Source of the DNA: Flavobacterium sp. SM15
Lineage (GTDB): Bacteria; Bacteroidota; Bacteroidia; Flavobacteriales; Flavobacteriaceae
Assembly (NCBI RefSeq): GCF_022012335.1
Contig: NZ_JAKLTO010000004.1
Span: 287,642-351,641 of the forward strand
Reading direction: 5' to 3'
DNA: 64,000 bases
Shown: in pieces, positions 35,701-43,708 of the stretch
Numbering within the stretch: the first letter of the stretch is position 1
How the letters are laid out: each line of letters begins with the position of its first letter
The notes under the pieces: generated by a model
What the model saw: the letters and a program-made list of their open reading frames with translations, nothing else
The model's database searches: none
What the model was told of the DNA's origin: nothing
Program-made: the position numbers and the translations under genes

Positions 35701-36771
35701 ATGCAGACTATAAAAGCCAATAACTATTCGGTTTATTTTAATCAGGAAATTTACAGTTACTTAAACGAAATACTTCTTACCGACGCTTATTCCAAAGTTT
35801 TTGTTTTGGTTGACAGCAAAACAAGTGAGTATTGCTTGACTGATTTTTTGGCCAATATTGCTACTGAAGTTGAAATTGAAATTATAGAATTTGAAGCCGG
35901 AGAACAATTTAAAAACATTGAAACCTGCTTTGAGATATGGTCTGCTCTTACAGATTTAGGAGGTGATCGCAAAAGCATAATCCTAAACCTTGGCGGAGGT
36001 GTTGTTACTGATTTAGGAGGATTTGTGGCTTCAACTTTTAAAAGAGGAATCGAATACATTAATGTTCCAACTACACTTTTAGCTATGGTTGATGCTTCTA
36101 TTGGAGGCAAAAACGGAGTAGATTTAGGGAACCTGAAAAACCAAATTGGAACCATTACAACTCCGAAAGCTGTTTTAATCGACACTCAATTTCTTGCTAC
36201 TTTACCACAAAACGAAATGCGTTCCGGTTTAGCTGAAATGCTAAAACACGGTTTGATTCAAGACAAAGAATATTGGAATAAATTTAAAAACCTAAGTAGC
36301 TTAACCACAGTAGATTTAGATAATTTAATTCATCAATCAGTTGAAATAAAAAACACTATAGTTTCTCAAGATCCAACTGAAAACGGAATCAGAAAAGCAC
36401 TTAATTTCGGTCACACTTTAGGACATGCCATCGAAAGCTATTTCTTAGAAAACGAAGAAGAAAAACAACAACTACTTCACGGCGAAGCAATCGCTATCGG
36501 AATGATTTTAGAAAGTTACCTTTCTTTAAAAAAGGAACTTATTACAAATCAGGAATATCAGGAAATCAAATACATAATTTTAGATTTATTCGAACGTGTT
36601 GAATTCAGCAGTATTGACATTGAAAAAATAATCGATTTACTCATTCACGACAAGAAAAACGAATTCGGAAAAGTTCAATTTGCACTTTTAGAGGGAATCG
36701 GCAAGGTAAAAATCAATCAATTTGCCACGAATGAACTGATTATTAGTGCATTTGATGATTATAAAAACTAA
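35701..36771 (+). CDS. aroB: 3-dehydroquinate synthase
   Basis: The 356-residue enzyme makes 3-dehydroquinate in the shikimate pathway. NAD-binding GGGVVTDLGGFVASTFKRG and VPTTLLAMVDASIGGKNGVD are diagnostic, and metal ligands appear in GHTLGHAIES and in LLHGEAIAIGM. It is divergent from the proline dehydrogenase gene with a 94-bp spacer. Confidence 0.96.
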   Translation: MQTIKANNYSVYFNQEIYSYLNEILLTDAYSKVFVLVDSKTSEYCLTDFLANIATEVEIEIIEFEAGEQFKNIETCFEIWSALTDLGGDRKSIILNLGGGVVTDLGGFVASTFKRGIEYINVPTTLLAMVDASIGGKNGVDLGNLKNQIGTITTPKAVLIDTQFLATLPQNEMRSGLAEMLKHGLIQDKEYWNKFKNLSSLTTVDLDNLIHQSVEIKNTIVSQDPTENGIRKALNFGHTLGHAIESYFLENEEEKQQLLHGEAIAIGMILESYLSLKKELITNQEYQEIKYIILDLFERVEFSSIDIEKIIDLLIHDKKNEFGKVQFALLEGIGKVKINQFATNELIISAFDDYKN

Positions 36772-36815
36772 CATTTTTTTACCGTTTTTCTTTTTATTTA
36801 CGTTTTAATATTTTT

Positions 36816-36823
36816 TACATTTG
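36816..36823 (+). promoter_or_regulatory. -7 box of the 36829 gene
   Basis: TACATTTG, 5 bp before the ATG at 36829, so the mRNA would be nearly leaderless. No TTG at the right distance. Confidence 0.4.
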
Positions 36824-36828
36824 TGGCA

Positions 36829-37008
36829 ATGAAAAAAAGTCGGCAAATACAATTTCAATTTAACGGTAAATCCAGAAAAGACAAGATGTTATCTAAGTTA
36901 CAGCGCATAATATTTTCTGTAAGAAGTGCTCATAACTTTGAGATTTTCGAATTTGCAAATCCCATCCATGATGAATTGCAAATCATATATGCGAATTTAA
37001 GAGTTTGA
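36829..37008 (+). CDS. Small basic conserved protein, 59 aa
   Basis: Start is ATG 36829 (MKKSRQIQFQFNGKSRKDK). The first 25 residues are strongly basic and the rest is a short helix or sheet (IIFSVRSAHNFEIFEFANPI). No family is recognised. It lies directly before the arginine decarboxylase gene (60 bp) and may be in the same transcript. Composition suggests a real small protein, possibly nucleic-acid binding, but this is a guess. Confidence 0.6.
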   Translation: MKKSRQIQFQFNGKSRKDKMLSKLQRIIFSVRSAHNFEIFEFANPIHDELQIIYANLRV

Positions 37009-37068
37009 AAATCAGTTGTTTTAGGAAATATTTTATTAAATTTATAATCTTATACAATCGGTTTTCAG

Positions 37069-38475
37069 ATGAACACTAAATATTACGACTTAATCAATCA
37101 AACCTTCTATTTTCCTCAGGAAGAATTCACTTTAAATAAAGATAACCTACAATTTCACGGAATTGATTTAATGAAATTGGTAGAACAATATGGTACTCCA
37201 TTAAAATTCACCTACTTACCAAAAATTTCAGAAAACATCAACAAAGCGAAAATGTGGTTCAGAAATGCCATGGAACGTCATGGTTACGAAGCAAAATATT
37301 TTTATTGCTACTGTACTAAAAGCTCGCATTTTGAATTCATTTTAAATGAAGCTTTAAAGAACAACATCCACATTGAAACTTCTTCTGCTTTTGATATTGA
37401 TATCGTAGAGCGTTTAATGGAAGACGGTAAAATCAATAAAAACACTTTTGTGGTTTGTAACGGCTTCAAACGCGACCAGTACGTGACCAATATTGCACGT
37501 TTAATCAACAACGGACACAAAAATACTATTCCTGTAATCGATAATTTTGAAGAACTTGATTTGCTTCAAGAACAAATTGAAGGTAAATTCAAAATCGGAA
37601 TTCGTATCGCGGCCGAAGAAGAGCCTAAATTTGAGTTTTATACTTCCCGTTTAGGAATCGGTTATAAAGACATCGTTCCTTTCTATCGTAAACAAATCCA
37701 GGACAATAAAAAAGTGGAACTGAAAATGCTTCACTTCTTTATCAATGCTGGTATCCGTGATACTGCATACTATTGGAATGAGCTTTTAAAGTGTATGAAA
37801 GTTTACATAGCTTTAAAGAAAGAATGTCCTTCACTTGACAGTTTAAATATCGGAGGTGGTTTCCCGATTAAAAATTCATTGGCTTTTGATTACGATTATC
37901 AATATATGGTTGATGAGATTTTAAATCAAATCAAAATCGCTTGTGATGATGCCGAAGTTGCTGTACCACACATTTTTACAGAGTTCGGTTCGTTTACAGT
38001 AGGAGAATCCGGAGGAGCAGTTTATCAGGTATTGTATCAGAAGAAACAGAATGACCGTGAAAACTGGAACATGATTGATTCTTCTTTCATCACTACCCTT
38101 CCGGATACATGGGCAATCAACAAACGCTTTGTAATGATGGCCGTTAACCGATGGAATGATACTTACGAACGTGTACTATTGGGCGGGCTTACTTGTGACG
38201 GAGACGATTATTACAACTCCGAACAGCACATGAATGCGGTTTATTTACCAAAATACAACAAAGAAAAACCTTTATACATAGGCTTCTTCAATACTGGAGC
38301 TTACCAGGAAACCATTGGAGGCTTCGGAGGATTACACCATTGTATATTACCGCACCCTAAACACATTTTAATTGATAAAGACAAAAACGGAATTTTCGCT
38401 ACGGAAGTTTTCTCTGAACAGCAAAAAGCAGAAGAAGTTTTAGAGATTTTAGGATACAACAAGAAAAAACAATAA
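37069..38475 (+). CDS. speA: Biosynthetic arginine decarboxylase (Bacteroidetes-type, short)
   Basis: The 468-residue protein is an alanine-racemase-fold PLP enzyme that converts arginine to agmatine. The PLP lysine is probably Lys84 (FYCYCTKSSHFEF). The phosphate loop is LNIGGGFPI and the C-terminal site is GLTCDGDDYY, with Cys-Asp as in group IV decarboxylases. It is much shorter than the E. coli SpeA (about 650 residues) because it lacks the helical insert. It is 25 bp above a deoxyhypusine-synthase-like gene, so the two form a polyamine operon. Confidence 0.9.
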   Translation: MNTKYYDLINQTFYFPQEEFTLNKDNLQFHGIDLMKLVEQYGTPLKFTYLPKISENINKAKMWFRNAMERHGYEAKYFYCYCTKSSHFEFILNEALKNNIHIETSSAFDIDIVERLMEDGKINKNTFVVCNGFKRDQYVTNIARLINNGHKNTIPVIDNFEELDLLQEQIEGKFKIGIRIAAEEEPKFEFYTSRLGIGYKDIVPFYRKQIQDNKKVELKMLHFFINAGIRDTAYYWNELLKCMKVYIALKKECPSLDSLNIGGGFPIKNSLAFDYDYQYMVDEILNQIKIACDDAEVAVPHIFTEFGSFTVGESGGAVYQVLYQKKQNDRENWNMIDSSFITTLPDTWAINKRFVMMAVNRWNDTYERVLLGGLTCDGDDYYNSEQHMNAVYLPKYNKEKPLYIGFFNTGAYQETIGGFGGLHHCILPHPKHILIDKDKNGIFATEVFSEQQKAEEVLEILGYNKKKQ

Positions 38476-38500
38476 TACATACATATAAAACAACGAAATA

Positions 38501-39475
38501 ATGAGCAAAGGACCTATCAGTCAGTTTATTGAGAAACATTACCTTCATTTTAATTCTGCAGCACTTGTTGACGCAGCGAAAGGTTATGAAGAGCATTTAC
38601 TGGACAATGGAAAAATGATGATCACACTTGCAGGCGCAATGAGTACTGCAGAGTTAGGAAAATCGTTAGCCGAAATGATTCGTCAGGATAAAGTACACAT
38701 CATTTCTTGTACTGGAGCCAATCTTGAGGAAGACATTATGAACTTAGTAGCTCACAATTCTTACAAAAGAGTTCCGAATTATCGTGATTTAAGTCCTCAG
38801 GAAGAATGGGATCTATTAGAAAACCACTACAATCGTGTAACAGATACTTGTATTCCTGAAGAGGAAGCATTCCGTCGTTTACAACAACACTTATTTGATA
38901 TCTGGAACAATGCAGATTCAAAAGGAGAGCGTTATTTTCCTCATGAATTCATGTACCAAATGATCAATTCTGGTGTATTAAAGCAATATTACGAAATTGA
39001 TCCAAAAGATTCATGGATGGTTGCCGCTGCAGAGAAAAACTTACCAATTGTAGTTCCGGGATGGGAAGACAGTACAATGGGGAATATTTTCTCTTCGTAC
39101 TGTATTAAAGGAGAATTCAAAGCCACAACCATGAAAAGCGGAATCGAATACATGATGTGGTTAGCGGATTGGTATCCTAAAAACTGTGCTGGTAAAGGTG
39201 TTGGTTTCTTCCAAATTGGTGGTGGTATCGCAGGTGACTTCCCTATTTGCGTGGTTCCGATGTTGTATCAGGATATGGAAATGCACGATGTTCCGTTCTG
39301 GAGCTATTTCTGTCAGATTTCAGACTCTACAACAAGTTACGGTTCCTATTCCGGAGCGGTTCCAAATGAAAAAATCACTTGGGGTAAGTTAGATATTACA
39401 ACTCCTAAATTTATAGTTGAATCAGACGCTACCATTGTTGCGCCGCTTATTTTCGCTTACGTTTTAGGCTGGTAA
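38501..39475 (+). CDS. Deoxyhypusine synthase-like protein
   Basis: The 324-residue protein has the DHS fold: a NAD-binding LAGAMSTAELGKSLAEMI, ISCTGANLEEDI, and the C-terminal ITWGKLDITTPKF with Lys296 matching the lysine that carries the aminobutyl intermediate in eukaryotic DHS (WGK). Bacteria lack eIF5A, and some bacterial homologues are homospermidine synthases; others have no proven substrate. Here it is paired with arginine decarboxylase, so a polyamine transfer using agmatine, putrescine or spermidine is likely. Modification of EF-P is an untested alternative. Confidence 0.88.
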   Translation: MSKGPISQFIEKHYLHFNSAALVDAAKGYEEHLLDNGKMMITLAGAMSTAELGKSLAEMIRQDKVHIISCTGANLEEDIMNLVAHNSYKRVPNYRDLSPQEEWDLLENHYNRVTDTCIPEEEAFRRLQQHLFDIWNNADSKGERYFPHEFMYQMINSGVLKQYYEIDPKDSWMVAAAEKNLPIVVPGWEDSTMGNIFSSYCIKGEFKATTMKSGIEYMMWLADWYPKNCAGKGVGFFQIGGGIAGDFPICVVPMLYQDMEMHDVPFWSYFCQISDSTTSYGSYSGAVPNEKITWGKLDITTPKFIVESDATIVAPLIFAYVLGW

Positions 39476-39503
39476 TTTTTTTCAAAAAAAAATTAAATTT
39501 TAT

Positions 39504-39533
39504 TTGAAAATAAGAATTAGGATATTACATTTG
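39504..39533 (+). promoter_or_regulatory. Promoter of the acidic-protein gene
   Basis: TTG (39504-39506), 19-nt spacer, TACATTTG (39526-39533): full match to the consensus, 28 bp before the ATG at 39562. Confidence 0.75.
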
Positions 39534-39561
39534 ACCATACACAAAGATTAAAGCACAACGA

Positions 39562-39918
39562 ATGAAAAGAGTAATTGTAGATTACGCTAAGTTAACAAAT
39601 GAAATCTTAACCCTTTTGGTTGAGAAATTCCCAGACGGATATGATGATACGGACATTGTTCGTTTTAAAAACGCTAAAAATGAGAGTATTGAAGCGGTTG
39701 AAGTAAGAACTGAAGATACAATCTACTTAGTAAAAGTTAGTACTAAACTGGCTGACAGAATTGAAAATTATGATGAAGACGATGATGAAATTTCAACAAA
39801 TGATGACTCATTAGACGCATTGAAAGAATTAGACATTGAAGACAATTCAGATGATGAGGATGAAGATGAGCCGAAAGATGAAGCATCTGATGATGAAGAT
39901 GAATCTGATGAAGATTAA
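39562..39918 (+). CDS. Conserved protein with a highly acidic C-terminal tail
   Basis: The 118-residue protein has a folded N-terminal half (VDYAKLTNEILTLLVEKFP, IVRFKNAKNESIEAVEVRTEDTIYLVKV) and a tail that is almost only Asp, Glu, Ser and Lys from about residue 70. I recall relatives being called DNA primase, but no primase motif is visible. The tail could mimic nucleic acid or bind metal or basic proteins. It has its own strong promoter and terminator. Confidence 0.8.
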   Translation: MKRVIVDYAKLTNEILTLLVEKFPDGYDDTDIVRFKNAKNESIEAVEVRTEDTIYLVKVSTKLADRIENYDEDDDEISTNDDSLDALKELDIEDNSDDEDEDEPKDEASDDEDESDED

Positions 39919-39937
39919 TTCTGAACGAAAAACAATA

Positions 39938-39969
39938 AAAAAAAGGAACTCTCTTGAGTTCCTTTTTTT
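39938..39969. terminator. Terminator between the acidic-protein gene and the DinB gene
   Basis: Perfect stem AAAAGGAACTC / GAGTTCCTTTT with loop TCTT, flanked by A- and T-runs; bidirectional. Confidence 0.93.
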
Positions 39970-40495
39970 ATTCCAGATATCGCTGTTTGAAAATTTTCAT
40001 ATGATGATTCTGATGTCCAATAATAATAAAACCAATTGCTCTTACCGACATTGAGTTATTGGAAGCAATACCCGCTTTCAACAAATCTTCCGAGGTAAAA
40101 CTTTTAAAAAGAGTAATTGACGCATGACGAACCGCAGTTAATTCTGTTAGCAAATCTTTCAAATGTCTTTGACTGGCAATCGGATTAACAGCATCTGCGA
40201 AGGCATTTTCATCAAATCCAGGTAATTCGGTTTTGTCGTTTCTTGAAAATCGTAAAGCCCTATAGGCAAAAACGCGTTCGGCATCTATAATATGCTGAAT
40301 AATTTCTTTAATTGTCCATTTTCCTTCCGCGTAACGATAATCAAATTTATCCATTGGAATATCCTGTATAAACTGGATTGTTTTATGTAAACTGATTTCA
40401 AGTTCTTCAATCAGGTTTATATTTTCCTCCAAAGCATTAATATATGGCTGATAATAAGAAGCATACTCGCTTTCCAAAAGCTGTGTTGGTTTCAT
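39968..40495 (-). CDS. DinB-family protein
   Basis: I place the start at ATG 40495 (MKPTQLLESEYASYYQPYI), giving 175 residues; a longer frame would run into the terminator at 40532. It has the four-helix DinB pattern with the putative metal His residues in IQHIIDAERVFAYRALR and in IIGHQNHHMKIFKQRYL. Relatives include thiol- and metal-dependent enzymes such as BacillithiolS-transferases, but the substrate is unknown. It is separated from the Lrp gene by a terminator. Confidence 0.88.
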   Translation of the reverse strand: MKPTQLLESEYASYYQPYINALEENINLIEELEISLHKTIQFIQDIPMDKFDYRYAEGKWTIKEIIQHIIDAERVFAYRALRFSRNDKTELPGFDENAFADAVNPIASQRHLKDLLTELTAVRHASITLFKSFTSEDLLKAGIASNNSMSVRAIGFIIIGHQNHHMKIFKQRYLE

Positions 40496-40530
40496 AAAAT
40501 TATTTTTAGTTTGAAAAATAAATATAAATA

Positions 40531-40562
40531 AAAAACCCGAAGCTTTCACTCCGGGTTTTCAT
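40531..40562 (-). terminator. Terminator of the Lrp/AsnC gene
   Basis: On the minus strand the stem AAAACCCG / CGGGTTTT with a 12-base loop (itself partly paired) and a T-run, 10 bp after the stop at 40572. Confidence 0.8.
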
Positions 40563-40571
40563 ATTGTTTAA

Positions 40572-41051
40572 TTACATGTCTTTGAAAATTGTATGCATCA
40601 GACGTTTTTTGTCGTTGATACTTTCTTCAAGTGAAATCATTGTTTCCGTTCTGTAAACTCCATCAATATCATCTATCATGAAGATTACTTCTTTGGCATG
40701 TTTAGTGTCTTTTGCTCTAATTTTACAGAAAATGTTGAATTTTCCAGTAGTAACGTGAGCAACAGTCACAAACGGAATTTCATTAATACGCTCTAAAACA
40801 AATTTAGTTTGTGATGTATTATGAAGAAAAACCCCAACATAAGCAATAAATGAGTAACCTAATTTCTCATAATCCAATGTTAGCGAAGATCCTTGAATAA
40901 TTCCTGCATCTTCCATCTTTTTTACACGAACGTGTACCGTACCGGCAGAAATCAATAATTTTTTAGCAATATCGGTAAAAGGGACTCTTGTGTTGTCAAT
41001 CAGCATATCTAAAATCTGATGATCTACTTCATCCAAACGAAACTTACTCAT
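40572..41051 (-). CDS. Lrp/AsnC-family transcriptional regulator
   Basis: The 159-residue protein has an N-terminal helix-turn-helix (LDEVDHQILDMLIDNTRVPFTDIAKKLLISAGTVHVRVKKMEDAGII, in family order) and a C-terminal RAM ligand-binding domain (FIAYVGVFLH, VLERINEIPFVTVAHVTTGKFNIFCKI). Lrp-type proteins regulate amino-acid genes. A TAATTTTG box (minus strand 41093-41086) lies upstream. Targets are not predictable. Confidence 0.93.
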   Translation of the reverse strand: MSKFRLDEVDHQILDMLIDNTRVPFTDIAKKLLISAGTVHVRVKKMEDAGIIQGSSLTLDYEKLGYSFIAYVGVFLHNTSQTKFVLERINEIPFVTVAHVTTGKFNIFCKIRAKDTKHAKEVIFMIDDIDGVYRTETMISLEESINDKKRLMHTIFKDM

Positions 41052-41135
41052 ACTATAAATTTATCTGTTATTTGTTTTAAAAGTTCAAAATTAAAAATAA
41101 AAACTTAATGTTTTATCATTAAAATAGTAAAATTA

Positions 41136-42290
41136 TTATTTTTTTAGCAATCCATTAACAATTTTATTATGCTTTCCTACAATAAAATCTGCAGAATCAT
41201 CTATTAATGGCGTTTTATTTTCTTGATTCTCAAATAATTCACCTTGAAAATCATAAACCTGATGGCCGAAATAACCTTCCAAGCCCTTTGTTTCTCGTAT
41301 CAAAGCCTTAAAAACAATTTTACCGTTTTCAAGAACCTCGTTGTAATGGGCTGCAAAAGTAATGCTTTTTTCAATATTTTCAAGTATTATTTTGACATTT
41401 TTATAAATAAAGTCGTAAAAAACTATACTATTTTGCGGAATATTAAAATAATCCTCTATTTTATTAGTAAGAGTGTCGTTTTTATAAATCGCCTGAAATG
41501 CAGATAAGTATGCAATAAAAATCATTTTTCGAGTAACTTCCCGATTATAATCCTGCTGAAAGTGCCCTGCTTCAAATAAAATTGTCGGCACTCCTAAATA
41601 CTGAAACATATCCCCTATACAATTAATATTAAACGAATCATCAAAACGACCGACCTGATTTGGAATATATTTTTGCAATTCGTCATTCATTGCGGCAATT
41701 ACATTAATAGCTTTAAGTCTTATATCGTTAATATCCCTGGATTCATTGTATGCCGGAGACAAAAAGGAAACTGTTGCTGGGTTATTGGTAGCCCCAGCAG
41801 CAAAAATGGTGCGCTGATCATGAAGGTTAAAGCAAAAATCAGGCTCAAATTCCTCAAATGTCTTTCTAAGTAAACGACTTTCAGGCTGAGACAACTCCAA
41901 AGAATCTCTGTTTAAATCAATTTCATTGGCATTAACACGGGTGTAAGCAAGAGCACCGTCCGGGTTAAGAATCGGAATACATAATAAAGTAAAGTTATCC
42001 TTAATAACATTAGCAAATGGATCGTCACTTTTCAGATAATTAAAGAGATCGAACAATGCTTTGGTGCAAGTACTTTCGTTTCCATGCATTTGTGACCACA
42101 TGAAAATTTTAACTTTTCCAGCACCTGCTTTTAGAGCATAAATAGGTTTTTCATTAACCGATTCTCCAATTACAGAAACATCAAAATGTGGTTTCAATTT
42201 TTCTAAAATTGGTTGAATATGAAGATTAGTAATATACCTTCCAAACAAATCTTTTTCTTTATAGCGATCAAATAAAAATGCGTAATCCAT
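41136..42290 (-). CDS. M14-family zinc carboxypeptidase
   Basis: The 384-residue protein has the complete M14 set: His69 and Glu72 in SQMHGNEST, the substrate-binding Asn127-Arg128 in IDLNRD, His157 in FNLHDQR and general-base Glu240 in ILFEAGHFQ. The N-terminus has no signal peptide, so it should be cytoplasmic or exported by a non-classical route. It is divergent from an XRE-type regulator across a 314-bp region packed with palindromes, and its -7 box is inside one of them. Confidence 0.9.
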   Translation of the reverse strand: MDYAFLFDRYKEKDLFGRYITNLHIQPILEKLKPHFDVSVIGESVNEKPIYALKAGAGKVKIFMWSQMHGNESTCTKALFDLFNYLKSDDPFANVIKDNFTLLCIPILNPDGALAYTRVNANEIDLNRDSLELSQPESRLLRKTFEEFEPDFCFNLHDQRTIFAAGATNNPATVSFLSPAYNESRDINDIRLKAINVIAAMNDELQKYIPNQVGRFDDSFNINCIGDMFQYLGVPTILFEAGHFQQDYNREVTRKMIFIAYLSAFQAIYKNDTLTNKIEDYFNIPQNSIVFYDFIYKNVKIILENIEKSITFAAHYNEVLENGKIVFKALIRETKGLEGYFGHQVYDFQGELFENQENKTPLIDDSADFIVGKHNKIVNGLLKK

Positions 42291-42604
42291 GGTTTTCTCT
42301 TTCTATTTACAAAAGTAAACATCTTATTTTTTACAATTGTAAACAATAAAAATTAACGATTTGTTTAGTCTTGTAAACATATTTTATGTCTTGAAAACAA
42401 GTTATTGGTTACTATTGTAATAAGCCAGGACTTGATATCATAAAAATAAAATTTATAACTATAAATCAAACAATTAACGTATTTTATATAAACCAATAAT
42501 TTAAATATTTATTTACTTTTTTAAGTGTTTACAAATGTAGATTTGGATATTTTAAGTTAATTGTTTACATTTGTAACAGTTCTAATTTTTTAAACTAGTT
42601 TACA
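42291..42604. promoter_or_regulatory. Divergent regulatory region with seven TTTAC-N4-GTAAA-like palindromes
   Basis: Sites read on the + strand: 42306-42319 (TTTACAAAAGTAAA), 42330-42343 (TTTACAATTGTAAA, perfect), 42364-42377 (TTTAGTCTTGTAAA), 42408-42421 (GTTACTATTGTAAT), 42528-42541 (TTTACAAATGTAGA), 42564-42577 (TTTACATTTGTAAC) and 42599-42612 (TTTACAATGTTAAA, over the regulator's start codon). The first overlaps the carboxypeptidase -7 box (TACTTTTG on the minus strand) and the sixth overlaps the regulator -7 box. Confidence 0.8.
42543..42573 (+). promoter_or_regulatory. Promoter of the XRE regulator gene
   Basis: TTG (42543-42545), 20-nt spacer, TACATTTG (42566-42573). The -7 box is inside the palindrome at 42564-42577. 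Confidence 0.75.
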
Positions 42605-43090
42605 ATGTTAAACATCGATAATTTTATTAAAAGACTCGAAATCATATTCGAATATTACGGATTATCTGCTTCTGGTTTTGCCGATAAAATTGGTGTTCAG
42701 CGCTCCAGTTTATCCCACCTACTCTCAGGAAGAAACAAACCAAGTCTTGATTTTATTTTAAAAATTGTAGAGGTTTTTCCGGAAGTAAATCTGTATTGGA
42801 TTTTAAATGGTGAAGGAAATTTTCCGTTTTCGGAATCAGAACAGGTGAACGAAAAAATCAATCCTGCTTCTACTCTATTTTCTGAAATAAAAAAAGAAGA
42901 ACCAAAAATTGAAAAACAAGCCGATTTATTTTCTTCTGAAATTAGCCTTGAAAAAAATCGCGTAAATGAAAACTCCGAAGAAAATTTTTCAAATACGCGA
43001 AATTTTGAAACCTTAAAAAATGACTCGGAAATTGATCGAATCGTAATCTTTTATAAAAACGGAACTTTTAAAAACTATATTCCGGAATAA
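42605..43090 (+). CDS. XRE-family transcriptional regulator
   Basis: The 161-residue protein has an N-terminal Cro/CI-type helix-turn-helix (residues about 5-60: FEYYGLSASGFADKIGVQRSSLSHLLSGRNKP in parts) and a disordered C-terminal half rich in Glu, Asn and Lys, ending in a short aromatic strand (IVIFYKNGTFKNYIPE). It is not phage-linked. Its promoter and start codon are covered by copies of a TTTAC-N4-GTAAA palindrome, which points to autoregulation and to control of the divergent M14 carboxypeptidase gene. Confidence 0.9.
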   Translation: MLNIDNFIKRLEIIFEYYGLSASGFADKIGVQRSSLSHLLSGRNKPSLDFILKIVEVFPEVNLYWILNGEGNFPFSESEQVNEKINPASTLFSEIKKEEPKIEKQADLFSSEISLEKNRVNENSEENFSNTRNFETLKNDSEIDRIVIFYKNGTFKNYIPE

Positions 43091-43648
43091 TTAATCTTCA
43101 GGAACAAAACTGTACTCAGGAACTTTTCCGATTACCCCTTTAAAGTTATGCTGTAAAATTTTAAAATCAGCTTCTTTATTTCCGGTTGGAAAAAAGGGTT
43201 CTGAAATTGTAACTGTTTTTTTGCTGTAATCAAAAGCCACCGGTATTATTGGGATATTCGCTTTTAGTGCGATGTAATAAAATCCGGTTTTCCATTCCGT
43301 AACTTTTTTTCGTGTGCCTTCCGGAGCAATCGCCAAACGAAATACTTCTCTTGATTCAAAAACTTTTGCTATAGCATCTACTTTATTTTCATTTTTCTGA
43401 CGATCAAGTGGTGCACCTCCCATCCATTTGAAATAAGCTCCAAAAGGAAAACGAAACAATTCTTTTTTAGCAACAAAATTCATATCTAAACCTAAAATTC
43501 CACGGGTAAATAATCCTAAATAAAAATCATGCCAGCTGGTGTGTGGCACCACTATCATTACACATTTTTTGATCTCAGGTGAAATAGTACCAACTATCTT
43601 CCATCCCATTAAGCGAAAGAATATAAACCTGTATAGAATTTGTTTCAT
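43091..43648 (-). CDS. PlsC-type 1-acyl-glycerol-3-phosphate acyltransferase
   Basis: The 185-residue protein has the acyltransferase H-x4-D motif (VVPHTSWHDFYLG), the glycerophosphate-binding EGTR motif (IAPEGTRKK) and a membrane-facing N-terminus. It is shorter than typical PlsC (about 240), as in the small lysophospholipid or ornithine-lipid acyltransferases of Bacteroidetes. It shares no operon with its neighbours. Substrate could be lysophosphatidate or an aminolipid. Confidence 0.88.
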   Translation of the reverse strand: MKQILYRFIFFRLMGWKIVGTISPEIKKCVMIVVPHTSWHDFYLGLFTRGILGLDMNFVAKKELFRFPFGAYFKWMGGAPLDRQKNENKVDAIAKVFESREVFRLAIAPEGTRKKVTEWKTGFYYIALKANIPIIPVAFDYSKKTVTISEPFFPTGNKEADFKILQHNFKGVIGKVPEYSFVPED

Positions 43649-43708
43649 TATAAAAAGTTTGGTTCAAAAATAACATTTATATTTACCAATAGAAAACGCG
43701 ATGATTAA

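Noticed and set aside
35787..36185. 132-codon open frame opposite aroB
   Set aside because: Antisense shadow of a clearly conserved gene, with no family resemblance.
42390..42401. CTTGAAAACAAG as an eighth operator in the XRE region
   Set aside because: It is a palindrome, but the arms are CTTG/CAAG and do not fit the TTTAC/GTAAA consensus.
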